Of a DNA stretch of 64,000 bases, positions 34,642 through 43,735 are shown in pieces (the stretch's first letter is position 1; each line of letters opens with the position of its first letter). The notes under the pieces are model-generated. The model was not told the DNA's origin, did no database searches, and saw nothing but the letters and a program-made list of their open reading frames with translations. The position numbers and the translations under genes are program-made. Origin of the DNA: Peribacillus sp. Bi96 (GTDB lineage Bacteria; Bacillota; Bacilli; Bacillales; DSM-1321); assembly GCF_918698115.1 (NCBI RefSeq), contig NZ_CAKKLV010000009.1:1-64000 (forward strand), read 5' to 3'.

Positions 34642-36228
34642 TTAAGCAATCGGTCCGCCAAGTTCTTCGATTTCACTTGGAACGCTTCCAAATTTCTTGA
34701 AGTTTGCACGGAATTGAGCGGCAAGGGCTGTTGCTGATTGTTTATAAGCAGCAGGGTCTGCCCAAGTTTTGATTGGTTGAAGCACTTCATCAGGAACACC
34801 AGGAACATGAAGTGGAATATCCAGACCGAAGATATCATCTTTGACCGTTTCGATGTTCGATAATTCACCTTCAAGTGCCGCTTGTACCATTGCACGAGTG
34901 TAAGCAAGTTTCATACGGCTACCAGTTCCGTATGCTCCGCCGGTCCAGCCAGTGTTGACAAGGTATACTTTTGAATTGTGCTCGTCAATTTTATCACCAA
35001 GCATTTCAGCATAGCGTTGAGCAGGTAGCGGTAAGAATGGTGAACCGAAGCAAGTCGAGAATGTAGCTTCCGGTGAAGTTACCCCTCTTTCAGTACCAGC
35101 CAATTTACTAGTGTATCCACTTAGGAAATGGAACATTGCTTGTTCTTTGGAAAGCTTGCTGATTGGAGGCAGTACGCCTGAAGCATCAGCTGTTAAGAAA
35201 ATGATCGTATTAGGGTGTCCTGCGATACTTGGGCTCACGATGTTATCAATCGCTTGCATTTGGTATGCAGCACGAGTGTTTTCGGTTAATGAACTATCAT
35301 CGTAGTTTGCCTCACGTGTTTCAGGATCCACAACTACGTTTTCCAATACGGCACCGAAACGGATGGCATCGAAAATTTGCGGTTCTTTTTCGCGAGAAAG
35401 GTTGATCGTTTTTGCATAGCAGCCGCCTTCGATGTTGAATACACCATTAGAAGACCAGCCGTGCTCGTCATCACCAATCAGTTTACGATTAGTGTCTGCA
35501 GATAAAGTTGTTTTACCAGTACCAGACAATCCGAAGAATAAAGCGACATCCCCTTCACGTCCTACGTTAGCAGAGCAATGCATTGGAAGGATTCCTGCCT
35601 CTGGAAGTAGGTAGTTCATGATTGAGAAGATCGATTTTTTCATTTCTCCGGCATATTCCGTTCCGCCGATCAGGATGGTACGGCGTTCAAATGAAACGAT
35701 GATGAAAGTTTCGGATTTCGTTCCGTCCACTTCTGGGTCCGCTTTGAAATTAGGTGCCGAAAGAATTGTGAATTCTGCTTCGTGACCTCTTAGTTCCTCT
35801 TCGTTTGGACGGATGAACAAAGTATGGGCGAAAAGATTATGCCAAGCATATTCATTAACAACGCGAATTGGAAGACGTGATGATTCATCTGCACCAGCGA
35901 AACCTTTGAAAACAAAAAGCTCTTCTTTTGCTTTTAGGTAATCAACTACTTTATTATATAGTTTATTGAACACATCTTCAGAAATTGGCTGGTTCACTGA
36001 ACCCCAATCGACTTTATCTTTAACGGATGCTTCTTCCACGATATATTTATCTTTAGGTGACCGACCAGTATATTTGCCTGTTTCAGCTTTTACTGCGCCG
36101 GTTGATGTTAATACTCCTTCATGTCTGCTTAATACTTTTTCGACCAATTGAGGTACTGAAAGTTGAGTGTACACATTGTTTCCTGTTAATAATTGGTGTA
36201 ACTCATTAGAAACATCTACAGAATTCAT
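34642..36228 (-). CDS. pckA: Phosphoenolpyruvate carboxykinase (ATP)
   Basis: 528 residues, the typical size. Converts oxaloacetate and ATP to PEP, CO2 and ADP, the key step of gluconeogenesis. Seen: kinase-1a loop [35 protein letters not shown] with Mn/Mg ligands, the GRSPKDKY substrate-binding stretch and [16 protein letters not shown]. The start at 36228 gives [14 protein letters not shown], with GGAAGG about a dozen bases before it. A CcpN-like site covers its -10 region, consistent with repression on glucose. Divergent from metK, as in B. subtilis. Confidence 0.97.
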   Translation of the reverse strand: MNSVDVSNELHQLLTGNNVYTQLSVPQLVEKVLSRHEGVLTSTGAVKAETGKYTGRSPKDKYIVEEASVKDKVDWGSVNQPISEDVFNKLYNKVVDYLKAKEELFVFKGFAGADESSRLPIRVVNEYAWHNLFAHTLFIRPNEEELRGHEAEFTILSAPNFKADPEVDGTKSETFIIVSFERRTILIGGTEYAGEMKKSIFSIMNYLLPEAGILPMHCSANVGREGDVALFFGLSGTGKTTLSADTNRKLIGDDEHGWSSNGVFNIEGGCYAKTINLSREKEPQIFDAIRFGAVLENVVVDPETREANYDDSSLTENTRAAYQMQAIDNIVSPSIAGHPNTIIFLTADASGVLPPISKLSKEQAMFHFLSGYTSKLAGTERGVTSPEATFSTCFGSPFLPLPAQRYAEMLGDKIDEHNSKVYLVNTGWTGGAYGTGSRMKLAYTRAMVQAALEGELSNIETVKDDIFGLDIPLHVPGVPDEVLQPIKTWADPAAYKQSATALAAQFRANFKKFGSVPSEIEELGGPIA

Positions 36229-36270
36229 ATATGAGGTACCTTCCTTTGTTTAAGTTTTTATATTACAATT

Positions 36271-36299
36271 AGTATAACACATTCATTTAAATAGTCTAT
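36271..36299 (-). promoter_or_regulatory. pckA promoter with CcpN-like operator
   Basis: On the minus strand ATAGAC (36294-36299), 17 bases, TATACT (36271-36276). TGTGTTATACT (36271-36281) fully fits the consensus TRTGHYATAYW that I recall for CcpN, the repressor of pckA and gapB in B. subtilis, and covers the -10 box. Confidence 0.7.
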
Positions 36300-36597
36300 A
36301 CTATTTATTTTGTTTTGTGATAAATTTCAGCTGGTTCCGTTCATCATTTTAAACCGGGAAAATCGGCAGGAACCGAGTCAATATTATCGCATATACTCTA
36401 AAGTAAGTAAATTTTCCTTTAATTAAATAGGAAGTAATTAAGCATAGTATTTCATATAATACGGAAGTTATGAATTAATGGGAATTTTCAACATTTATAT
36501 TGGCATTTTTTAAATTAAAACCCTTTAAGGACGTTGATTCAGCACGTTTTTTACGTGAACACTGTTTGGGAGGGAATTGTTCTTTTAAGAAAAAGCA
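36300..36597. other. Gap between the pckA and metK promoters
   Basis: About 300 AT-rich bases. I see no gene: frames here are short and lack ribosome sites. A hairpin gcacgttttttacgtg near 36542 is weak. Nothing else recognised. Confidence 0.5.
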
Positions 36598-36627
36598 TTG
36601 ACAAATTCCGACCAAATACGATATTAT
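36598..36627 (+). promoter_or_regulatory. metK promoter
   Basis: TTGACA (36598-36603), 18 bases, TATTAT (36622-36627), immediately ahead of the SAM riboswitch. Confidence 0.78.
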
Positions 36628-36644
36628 CTTAAATTGTACGGATT

Positions 36645-36875
36645 CTCTTATCCCGAGTTGGTGGAGGGACAGGCCCTTTGAAACCCAGCAACCTGCCATA
36701 TTGAACTTGACTCCAAGACCAAACGCCGAAAATAAAGCGATGGTTCTTCAAGGAATAGTGGTGATGGTGCTAACCTGAGCAAGGTAAAAAACCCTTGAAC
36801 GATAAGAGTGAAAGGATAGAAGACAGAATGTTAAACCTTTCCTCATTTGCCAGGGAAGGTTTTTGTGTTTTTTAA
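36645..36875 (+). promoter_or_regulatory. SAM-I (S-box) riboswitch with terminator, metK leader
   Basis: The aptamer runs 36645-36808, closed by P1 CTCTTATC / GATAAGAG. It contains the S-box core: ccgagttggtggagggac, ggccctttgaaacccagcaac, and gatggtgctaacctgagcaa. A terminator follows (aaacctttcc / ggaaggttt, then TTTTTT within 36833-36875). With SAM bound, the terminator should form and metK be switched off, so the product controls its own synthesis. Confidence 0.95.
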
Positions 36876-36974
36876 AGTAATTCTGTGTCTATAGTTGAAA
36901 CTAATGAGGGAAACGAGTTCCGTAAAAAATCAGGCTTATGCCTACAACATACTAACTTCCAAGGAGGAAATATG

Positions 36975-38165
36975 ATGTCAAAGAAACGTCTATTTACTTC
37001 TGAATCTGTTACAGAGGGCCATCCGGACAAGATTTGTGATCAGATTTCAGATTCCATTTTAGATGCTATCCTTGCTAAGGATGCAAATGCACGTGTTGCG
37101 TGTGAAACAAGTGTAACAACAGGTCTTGTACTTGTTGCTGGTGAAATTACAACATCCGCTTACGTGGATATTCCGCGTATCGTTCGTGATACGATTGCAG
37201 GAATTGGCTATACACGTGCGAAATACGGTTTCGATGCTGAAACTTGTGCTGTATTGAGTTCCATCGATGAGCAGTCTGCCGATATCGCAGCTGGCGTCGA
37301 TAAAGCTCTTGAAGCTCGTGAAGGAAACATGTCAGAGGAAGAAATCGATGCAATCGGTGCAGGGGACCAAGGTCTAATGTTCGGATTCGCTTGTAATGAA
37401 ACGGAGGAGCTTATGCCGCTTCCGATTTCATTGGCACATAAACTTTCATTCCGCTTGGCTCAAGTTCGTAAAGACGAAACGCTTGCTTACTTACGCCCTG
37501 ATGGTAAAACACAGGTAACTGTGGAGTATGATGAGAACAACCGTCCTGTGCGTGTAGATACAATCGTCATTTCTACACAACATGATGCAGAAATTACGCT
37601 TGAGCAAATTCAAGCGGATTTAAAAGAACATGTCATTAAAGCAGTTGTTCCAGCTGAATTGATCGATACTGAAACGAAGTACTTCATCAACCCGACTGGT
37701 CGTTTCGTAATTGGCGGACCTCAAGGGGATGCTGGTCTTACTGGACGTAAAATCATCGTTGATACGTACGGCGGATATGCTCGTCACGGCGGCGGTGCAT
37801 TCTCTGGTAAGGATGCTACGAAAGTTGACCGTTCTGCGGCATATGCTGCTCGTTACGTTGCGAAAAACATCGTGGCAGCTGGCCTTGCTGACAAAGCGGA
37901 AGTACAATTGGCTTACGCAATTGGTGTTGCAGAGCCTGTATCCATTTCGATTGATACATTCGGAACTGGTACAGTTAGCGAAGAAGTTCTTGTTGACCTA
38001 GTTCGCGCTAACTTCGACCTTCGTCCAGCTGGAATCATCAAAATGCTCGATCTTCGTCGCCCAATCTACAAACAAACTGCTGCTTACGGACACTTTGGCC
38101 GTACAGATGTGGATCTACCATGGGAACGCACAGATAAAGCAGAAACGTTAAAAGCACAAGCATAA
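36975..38165 (+). CDS. metK: S-adenosylmethionine synthetase MetK
   Basis: 396 residues from ATG 36975. Makes SAM from methionine and ATP. Seen: [17 protein letters not shown] (ATP and Met site), [12 protein letters not shown], the [24 protein letters not shown]-loop-like motif and [24 protein letters not shown] (36961-36967) serves two neighbouring ATGs at 36972 and 36975; the second has better spacing and gives the usual start MSKK. The open frame continues back into the leader, which is not coding. Under control of the S-box just upstream. Followed by a terminator and then repeat locus 2. Confidence 0.97.
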   Translation: MSKKRLFTSESVTEGHPDKICDQISDSILDAILAKDANARVACETSVTTGLVLVAGEITTSAYVDIPRIVRDTIAGIGYTRAKYGFDAETCAVLSSIDEQSADIAAGVDKALEAREGNMSEEEIDAIGAGDQGLMFGFACNETEELMPLPISLAHKLSFRLAQVRKDETLAYLRPDGKTQVTVEYDENNRPVRVDTIVISTQHDAEITLEQIQADLKEHVIKAVVPAELIDTETKYFINPTGRFVIGGPQGDAGLTGRKIIVDTYGGYARHGGGAFSGKDATKVDRSAAYAARYVAKNIVAAGLADKAEVQLAYAIGVAEPVSISIDTFGTGTVSEEVLVDLVRANFDLRPAGIIKMLDLRRPIYKQTAAYGHFGRTDVDLPWERTDKAETLKAQA

Positions 38166-38174
38166 TCCATAAAA

Positions 38175-38213
38175 GTAAAGGTGCCTCGCATTAGCGGGGC
38201 ACCTTTTTTTATG
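38175..38213 (+). terminator. Terminator after metK
   Basis: Stem aaggtgcc / ggcacctt with inner pairing across tcgcattagcgg, followed by seven T. Confidence 0.9.
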
Positions 38214-38280
38214 GATTAATTTCGCTTGCAGAGGGAATAATTCAAGAAATCCCATTTTGAGATTTGAGTTTTTTCTTATG

Positions 38281-38590
38281 AGTATGTCGTTACCGTGAAT
38301 TTGGGTGTTTACTCGTGAGTTTTGGGTGTTTACTCGAGAGTTTGGAGTGTTTACTCGTGAGTTTGGAGCAAATACTCGTGAATTTGGAGCGTTTACTCGT
38401 GAATTTGGTGCAAATACTCGTGAGTATGGAGCGTTTACTCGTGAGTATGGAGCAAATACTCGTGAATTTGGAGCGTTTACTCGTGAATTTGGAGCGTTTA
38501 CTCGTGAGTTTCGAGCAAATACTCGTGAGTATGTCGTTACCATGAATCTCAGCTTTATACTCGTAAGTTTCGGGCCGATATTCGTGAACT
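38281..38590 (-). repeat. 21-bp CACGAGTAAA repeat array, locus 2
   Basis: On the plus strand the units read TTTACTCGTGAATTTGGAGCG; eleven consecutive units run 38308-38538 with no indel, and degenerate units flank them. Unit starts alternate between TTTACTCG and AATACTCG. A near-copy of gagtatgtcgttacc marks each side (about 38280 and 38527). Read on the minus strand, the array begins right after the stop codon of the gene at 38590. It lies between convergent metK and ytoA. Frames are open on both strands, but I judge them non-coding. Confidence 0.93.
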
Positions 38591-39117
38591 TATTTTATTC
38601 GCTCTGCATTTTTATAGTATTGTCCTTTTTCGGCATATTCGCGTACGATACGTTCCATATCCTGACGGTCTTCCTCATTGATTTCGCGAATCACTTTTGC
38701 TGGGCGTCCGAATGCTAACATGTTTGGCGGAATGACTTTTCCTTGGGGAACGAGACTGCCTGCACCGATAAAAGCTCCTTCGCCGATTTCGGCTGCATCA
38801 AGTACAATCGATCCCATGCCGATTAAAGCGCCTTTACGAATTTTACAGCTATGTAAAATGACCTGATGGCCAATGGTTACTTCATCCTCGATGATCAATG
38901 GATTATTCGGGCTTTGGTGCAGGACGCTGTTATCCTGTATACTGACTTTTTTTCCAATGATGGTTGGGGCTACATCACCACGAATGACGGAATTGAACCA
39001 AATCGACGATTCGTCACCAATTTTCACATCACCCGTCACGACAGCATTTTCTGCAATATAAGCGCTTTCAGCAATTTCGGGTTCTTTGCCTTTAAACGGA
39101 TAAATAATCATTTTCAA
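38590..39117 (-). CDS. ytoA: Gamma-carbonic-anhydrase-like hexapeptide protein YtoA
   Basis: 175 residues with a left-handed beta-helix of hexapeptide repeats (for example VVTGDVKIGDESSIWFNSVI, then VIRGDVAPTIIG). His residues in SVLHQSPNN, TIGHQVILHSCKI fit the metal site of the gamma-carbonic anhydrase/CaiE/PaaY group; enzyme activity is not certain in this branch. A C-terminal helix follows. AAAGGAAATGATTG precedes the ATG. It converges on metK; repeat locus 2 touches its stop codon. Confidence 0.9.
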   Translation of the reverse strand: MKMIIYPFKGKEPEIAESAYIAENAVVTGDVKIGDESSIWFNSVIRGDVAPTIIGKKVSIQDNSVLHQSPNNPLIIEDEVTIGHQVILHSCKIRKGALIGMGSIVLDAAEIGEGAFIGAGSLVPQGKVIPPNMLAFGRPAKVIREINEEDRQDMERIVREYAEKGQYYKNAERIK

Positions 39118-39319
39118 TCATTTCCTTTCCGAAGTGAATGTTTTTATGTATTATTTTAATATACCGTATGCAAATACACTTGGCTATTTATAATACGAAT
39201 GTACAACTTGTTAGATTTCTTTTTTGTCGAAAAACATGAATATGGTTATAATTTATATATATTATTTTTAACTATCAAGGAACGGAAACAACAAGTGAAA
39301 AGTGAAAGGGGGATTTCGA

Positions 39320-40123
39320 ATGTGGAAATGGGAGACTGAAGGAGACGCAAAAGGCGTCATTGTCATCATTCATGGGGCAATGGAACATCATGGCCGTTAT
39401 AAGTGGGTAACACAAATGTGGCTTTCAGCGGGATACCATGTCGTGATGGGCGACCTTCCTGGGCAGGGAATGACAACTCGCGCCTACCGGGGACATATCG
39501 ATTCCTTTGATGAATATTTAGACGAAGTGAAAAGCTGGATAGAAGTAGCCTACGAATATTCACTGCCGGTCTTTTTACTTGGACACAGCATGGGTGGTTT
39601 AATTTCGATACGTCTTCTTCAGGAAGAGGAATGGGACATTGCAGGGGTGATTTTATCTTCACCATGTCTAGGTCTCATGACGAAGCCGCCGAAGTTCCTG
39701 ACTACCATCTCGCATGGTTTGAACCTCGTGATGCCTATGTTCAGGGTAGATTCCGGATTAACACCTGAAATGGCAACGAGAAGTTCAGAAATTCGTGAAT
39801 CCGATAGAAACGATACATTATACATCACTAAGGTTTCAGTTCGCTGGTATCGTGAACTTGCACAGGCAATGAAGGATGCTTTTGAAGAGATACCTGAATT
39901 TCAGGATGTGCCGCTATTGGTCATGCAGGGCGGAGATGACCGAATCGTGAATAAAAAGGCGGTACGTGAGTGGTTTAATTATAACTTGGCCAGTGAAAAG
40001 CAGTATAAGGAATGGCCAAAACTCTATCATGAAATCTTCAACGAACCAGAGCGTGATGATGTATTTCAATATGCTCTGAGTTTTGTTGAAAACCGTTTAA
40101 AGATATTAGGGTATGTCGTCTGA
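39320..40123 (+). CDS. ytpA: Alpha/beta hydrolase YtpA (lysophospholipase type)
   Basis: 267 residues of the monoglyceride lipase/PldB group: IHGAMEHHGRY oxyanion segment, nucleophile Ser90 in LGHSMGG, Asp in MQGGDDRIVN and His in LYHEIFNEPERDDVF. B. subtilis YtpA is linked to synthesis of bacilysocin from phosphatidylglycerol; a similar phospholipase role is inferred. ATG 39320 has AAAGGGGG eight bases before it. In B. subtilis the curcumene-synthase gene ytpB lies beside it; here it is replaced by an unrelated gene. Confidence 0.87.
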   Translation: MWKWETEGDAKGVIVIIHGAMEHHGRYKWVTQMWLSAGYHVVMGDLPGQGMTTRAYRGHIDSFDEYLDEVKSWIEVAYEYSLPVFLLGHSMGGLISIRLLQEEEWDIAGVILSSPCLGLMTKPPKFLTTISHGLNLVMPMFRVDSGLTPEMATRSSEIRESDRNDTLYITKVSVRWYRELAQAMKDAFEEIPEFQDVPLLVMQGGDDRIVNKKAVREWFNYNLASEKQYKEWPKLYHEIFNEPERDDVFQYALSFVENRLKILGYVV

Positions 40124-40151
40124 ATCAGTACATACTGTCAGGATATATAAT

Positions 40152-40188
40152 GAAAAGCTGCCGAAGTTAGACCTCGGCAGCTTTTTTT
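40152..40188 (+). terminator. Terminator after ytpA
   Basis: Stem aaaagctgccga / tcggcagctttt (40153-40164, 40174-40185), then more T; can also stop the minus-strand gene at 40196. Confidence 0.9.
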
Positions 40189-40195
40189 ATTTGGA

Positions 40196-40591
40196 TCAGC
40201 CTGCGTTTTTAAGCAACTCGTTCGACTTGATGACCGGTGCCCAGAAAGAAACCGGGTACATAAATTGGTTCAAGTGTGTAAGTTCTTTTTTATTGGATAA
40301 TGCAGTGGATAGGAGATAAATGGATTTGAAGGTTAAGTCATTGGCGAATAGGTCCAAAAGCGTCGCTTTCATATTCATGATCGCTTCATGGTTTTGTGTG
40401 GAAATCATTAAATCGAGCTGTGGCAGGAACTTATCAAAAAGTTGATCGAATTGTTTGAGGTCCTCCATGTTTTTTTGTTTTTCTGTCAACGAGTTAAGCG
40501 AGCTGACAAAATCCCCGTATTGTACACTTGAATCCCTTTTGATTTTTTCAGTCAATATATCTGTCAGTAATGAAGTAGGCAAATGTTCCAT
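40196..40591 (-). CDS. Protein of unknown function, helical
   Basis: 131 residues from ATG 40591 (AGAGGG eight bases before). Predominantly helical: LLTDILTEKIKRDSS, LNSLTEKQKNMEDLKQFDQLFDKFL and a more hydrophobic end LTFKSIYLLSTALSN. No signal peptide, no Cys pair, no motif I recognise. It lies between convergent ytpA and the mnmM gene, in the place where I would expect ytpB. It is not homologous to terpene synthases (no DDxxD). Function unknown. Confidence 0.72.
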   Translation of the reverse strand: MEHLPTSLLTDILTEKIKRDSSVQYGDFVSSLNSLTEKQKNMEDLKQFDQLFDKFLPQLDLMISTQNHEAIMNMKATLLDLFANDLTFKSIYLLSTALSNKKELTHLNQFMYPVSFWAPVIKSNELLKNAG

Positions 40592-40695
40592 TTTCTGCAC
40601 CCTCTTATCTATTTTCTATCAATTATAATCATTATAGACGCAAAATTCAAAAAGTTATGATTGGTAATTCTGCTGTATGCGAGTGTGAATTGAAA

Positions 40696-40724
40696 AAACA
40701 CCGTTCGGATAGAACGGTGTCAAA
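40696..40724 (-). terminator. Terminator of the ytqA-mnmM operon
   Basis: Perfect nine-base stem acaccgttc / gaacggtgt (40698-40706, 40712-40720). On the minus strand followed by TTTTTTCA, about ten bases past the mnmM stop. Confidence 0.85.
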
Positions 40725-40729
40725 AGTTA

Positions 40730-41302
40730 TCATTTCTTTTCAATTGCGACAATGAATGGCGGATTATTGGCTTGGTTGATGAAGCCGTATTTCAGGATAT
40801 GTGCTTTTTGTTGAGGGAAGTCCTGTACATAATCCATCAATGCATCACGTTCTGCCGATCCTCCTGGATGACCATGGTAGATGACGAGGATGATGATCCC
40901 TTCTGGTGCCAACATCTCGAAAAGCTGTTCAATGGCCGATATCGTCGAATCGGCTTGGGTGATGATGGATTTATCTCCGCCAGGAAGGTAGCCTAGGTTG
41001 AATATGGCCCCTGTGATTTTTCCAAAATGTTCTTTCTTGATGTATTTGCTCATTTGTTCATGCCCGTCGTGAATGAGAGTGCAATGCTCAAGTAAATGTT
41101 CTTCTTTCAGTTTGGCACCTGTTATTTGGATGGCTTCTTTCTGAATGTCAAAACTATAGACATGTCCGTTTTTACCTGTAAGCCCTGCAAGAAAGGTCGT
41201 ATCAAAACCGTTGCCCATCGTGCCATCAACGGTTATGTCCCCAGGGTGGACCGCTTTTTCAAGCAGAATTCTTGCGAATGGCAAAATGCGGTCAAGCTTC
41301 AT
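40730..41302 (-). CDS. mnmM: tRNA 5-aminomethyl-2-thiouridine methyltransferase MnmM (YtqB)
   Basis: 190 residues; class I SAM-dependent methyltransferase. SAM site DGTMGNGFDTTFLAG, then FDIQKEAIQ, GAIFNLGYLPGGDKS as the active-site loop and VIYHGHPGGSAERDAL. Homologue YtqB of B. subtilis completes the mnm5(s2)U modification at the wobble base of several tRNAs. It overlaps or abuts ytqA (stop of ytqA at 41304, start here 41302), so the two form an operon. A reader may find it named rRNA methyltransferase in older records. Confidence 0.88.
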   Translation of the reverse strand: MKLDRILPFARILLEKAVHPGDITVDGTMGNGFDTTFLAGLTGKNGHVYSFDIQKEAIQITGAKLKEEHLLEHCTLIHDGHEQMSKYIKKEHFGKITGAIFNLGYLPGGDKSIITQADSTISAIEQLFEMLAPEGIIILVIYHGHPGGSAERDALMDYVQDFPQQKAHILKYGFINQANNPPFIVAIEKK

Positions 41303-41303
41303 C

Positions 41304-42260
41304 TTATTGTACCTCCGTATGGTGATTTTTCCCCTGCCAGCTGTTGCGGCGTTTCAATTCGTCATCAATGGCATTCAAGACATCCCATTTATTGATGCTC
41401 CACATTGGACCAATCATTAAATCGATCGGACCATCACCTGTTATGCGATGAACGATCATTTCTTTTGGAATGATTTCCAACTGGTCACAGACCAGGCTGA
41501 CATAATCATCACGGTCCAGGAATTCAAGCAAGCCTTTTTCATATTGTTTGACCATCGGTGTCCCTTTTAAGAGATGAAGTAAATGGATTTTTATGCCCTG
41601 TACATCGAGTTTGGCTACTTCTCGGGCTGTTTCCATCATCATATCGTAATCTTCCTGAGGAAGGCCATTGATGATATGGGAACATACGCGAATGCCATGT
41701 TTGCGCAGTTTATCGACGCCTTCTTTGTAGCAATCGAAGTCATGGGCACGATTGATCATCGTCGCGGTCTTTTCGTGCACCGTCTGGAGACCAAGTTCCA
41801 CCCATAGGTATGTGCGTTCATTCAATTCTGCCAAATACTCGACTACATCATCGGGCAGGCAATCAGGGCGTGTAGCTATGGAGAGTCCAACGACACCCTC
41901 CTGGGTCAGAACACTTTCGTATTTCTCGCGAAGCTCTGCCACGGGTGCATGCGTATTTGTGAACGCTTGAAAATAGGCCATATACTTTCCGTCTTTCCAC
42001 TTATGATGCATCCGTTCGCTGATTTTTTTAAACTGGACTTCGAGCGGCTCCACCCGATTGCCTGCAAAGTCACCCGAGCCTGAGGCACTGCAGAAGGTAC
42101 AGCCTCCATGTGCGACGGTGCCATCACGGTTCGGACAGTCAAAACCGCCATCCAGGGCAACTTTAAAAACCTTATGTCCAAAATGTTTTCTCAAGTGGTA
42201 ATTCCATGTGTGATATCTTTTGTTATCCGTTGCATATATAAACGGGTTTGCTTGATTCAA
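41304..42260 (-). CDS. ytqA: Radical SAM protein YtqA (TIGR01212 type)
   Basis: 318 residues. The Fe-S binding Cys are in CPNRDGTVAHGGCTFC, a spaced form of the radical SAM CxxxCxxC motif. GLSIATRPDCLPDDVVEYL and WVELGLQTVHEKTA follow as SAM-binding parts. Member of the Elp3-like group with a known bacterial branch next to ytqB; its substrate may be the tRNA treated by MnmM, which is inference from the operon. GGAGGTTGC lies ahead of the ATG. Confidence 0.88.
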   Translation of the reverse strand: MNQANPFIYATDNKRYHTWNYHLRKHFGHKVFKVALDGGFDCPNRDGTVAHGGCTFCSASGSGDFAGNRVEPLEVQFKKISERMHHKWKDGKYMAYFQAFTNTHAPVAELREKYESVLTQEGVVGLSIATRPDCLPDDVVEYLAELNERTYLWVELGLQTVHEKTATMINRAHDFDCYKEGVDKLRKHGIRVCSHIINGLPQEDYDMMMETAREVAKLDVQGIKIHLLHLLKGTPMVKQYEKGLLEFLDRDDYVSLVCDQLEIIPKEMIVHRITGDGPIDLMIGPMWSINKWDVLNAIDDELKRRNSWQGKNHHTEVQ

Positions 42261-42429
42261 ATCAGCAACCTCCTAAGTATAATAAAGCGCATCATATATT
42301 ATACAACATTCTGGCAGCTAGGTCTTTTTTCGAAAAAAAAGCGTATACTGTATACTTGAAGGGTAAAGGTTTAGCTGCTAAGGCCAGTATATCTAGTGAA
42401 TGACTATATCCAATCGGGAGCTGATGGAC

Positions 42430-42936
42430 ATGACCGGTCAAGTTGAAGAAGCGATTAAACAAATGAAAAAGAGATTAGCCGAAAATAATCAGGTGATCGA
42501 AGTAAATGAAGATGGGTTTATATACAAAGCCACTTGCACCTTCAATTCCCCTGCTTCGGATGAACAAATTCATTCCTTTGAAGAAAAAACCGGACTGCTT
42601 CTGCCCGATGATTATAAAGAGTTTTTGAAAATAACGAACGGATGCCGTCTGTTCGAAACACGAGAATCAGGTGGGGAAAATGATTTATACAGCCTGGATG
42701 ACATAATTAATTACACATATGAAGAATCCTATGAAGGACGCTATAAAGTGGCCTGCATTTATCAAGATAATATCGTGATCGATGGGGAAGCCGTTGCTAA
42801 AGGCGATAAGGAGTACTTAATGGTAAAAGGCCATATCGATGATTTTGAAGAAGGCGAGAAACTCCATATGGGTTTTGCCGAATGGATCGAGCAATTCATT
42901 TCACATCAAGGGGAAAAGTTTTGGGATAAAGGATGA
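42430..42936 (+). CDS. SMI1/KNR4 (SUKH) family protein
   Basis: 168 residues from ATG 42430. The SUKH core is visible: SDEQIHSFEEKTGLLLPDDY, KEFLKITNGCRLF, YSLDDIINYTYE and the C-terminal MGFAEWIEQFI. SUKH proteins often act as immunity partners of contact-dependent or polymorphic toxins, but stand-alone copies are frequent in Bacillus. No toxin gene is next to it. GGGAG is nine bases before the chosen ATG; ATG 42424 is the alternative. An AT-rich gap separates it from ytqA. Confidence 0.82.
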   Translation: MTGQVEEAIKQMKKRLAENNQVIEVNEDGFIYKATCTFNSPASDEQIHSFEEKTGLLLPDDYKEFLKITNGCRLFETRESGGENDLYSLDDIINYTYEESYEGRYKVACIYQDNIVIDGEAVAKGDKEYLMVKGHIDDFEEGEKLHMGFAEWIEQFISHQGEKFWDKG

Positions 42937-43032
42937 ATTCCTCAAAAAAAATGATAATCCACTCGTTAATTGCTCAAACTAATCAAGATGATCCCGAATC
43001 ATCCAAATGAGACGCGAAGGAGAGGGTTTGAA

Positions 43033-43296
43033 ATGGCAACCAGACAATCCGTCGATCATTTTTTAGAGCAATGTGAAGGAGCTCTCCATTTTGCAGAGTA
43101 TGAATTTAACGAAGCCTCACGGCAGGAGCATTATGATGATGAACAATTTCAAAATTCGCAGAGGTATATCGAAGAGGCATTGACGGATATGGAACGATTA
43201 TATAACAGTGCTAATGCCCAACAACGGGATATGCTTTCTCGGATGCAGCAGCAGTTGAATGATTTGAAAAATGAAATGATTTTACTGCGACATTAA
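43033..43296 (+). CDS. ytzC: YtzC-like DUF2524 protein
   Basis: 87 residues; helical coiled-coil-like protein starting MATRQSVDHFLEQCEGALHF with EASRQEHYDDEQFQNSQRYI and MLSRMQQQLNDLKNEMILL. The start MATRQSVD and the layout match B. subtilis YtzC as I know it. AAGGAGAGGG lies nine bases before the ATG. The frame is open 21 codons further upstream without support. Function unknown. Confidence 0.85.
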   Translation: MATRQSVDHFLEQCEGALHFAEYEFNEASRQEHYDDEQFQNSQRYIEEALTDMERLYNSANAQQRDMLSRMQQQLNDLKNEMILLRH

Positions 43297-43299
43297 AGG

Positions 43300-43338
43300 G
43301 AAGCAAGGGAGCTATGCATGCATAGCTCCCTTTTTTGC
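43300..43338 (+). terminator. Terminator after ytzC
   Basis: Perfect palindromic stem gggagctatgca / tgcatagctccc followed by TTTTTT. Confidence 0.9.
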
Positions 43339-43400
43339 ACGAATTTTCTTGAATTCGCATATATAATGAAAAACCTGTCGATAATGTTTATGTACGGCTA

Positions 43401-43429
43401 TTGCAATTATCGGTGAAATTGACTAGAAT
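43401..43429 (+). promoter_or_regulatory. leuS promoter
   Basis: TTGCAA (43401-43406), 17 bases, TAGAAT (43424-43429), directly ahead of the T-box leader. Confidence 0.68.
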
Positions 43430-43451
43430 GAAATATAATGCAATATTCTCA

Positions 43452-43703
43452 TAAAGACTATGATGAGGAATAGTAGCGGTTTAAACCAGTAAAGAGAGTT
43501 GACGGATGGTGCAAGTCAACCTGGGATGGTCGTGAACTCGCCTTGGAGTCCCGGGTGTGAAGGTAAAAAGTAATGCCTGGCGTTTAAATCCATGTTACGG
43601 ATGTTTTAAGCTGGGCGGATTTTAGCTATCGCCAATGTGGGTGGTACCGCGGGAAGATATACATAATCCTCTCGTCCCTATTTTGGGATGAGGGGTTTTT
43701 TAT
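43452..43703 (+). promoter_or_regulatory. T-box leader (leucine) of leuS
   Basis: The T-box sequence AATGTGGGTGGTACCGCGGG is at 43634-43653. Stem I begins near aaagactatgatgagg. A CTC within gtgaactcgcc is the likely specifier codon, which fits leucine. The terminator is cctctcgtccc / gggatgagggg followed by TTTTTT (43668-43700). Uncharged tRNA-Leu should stabilise the antiterminator and let leuS be read. Confidence 0.92.
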
Positions 43704-43735
43704 TGTTTTTTATACGGAAATTAGGAGGAAATCAA

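Noticed and set aside
38148..38718. Open frames on both strands over repeat locus 2 (FTREFGA- and NSRVNAP-like peptides)
   Set aside because: A 21-base period keeps frames open on both strands by itself; no ribosome sites, and both strands cannot be coding.
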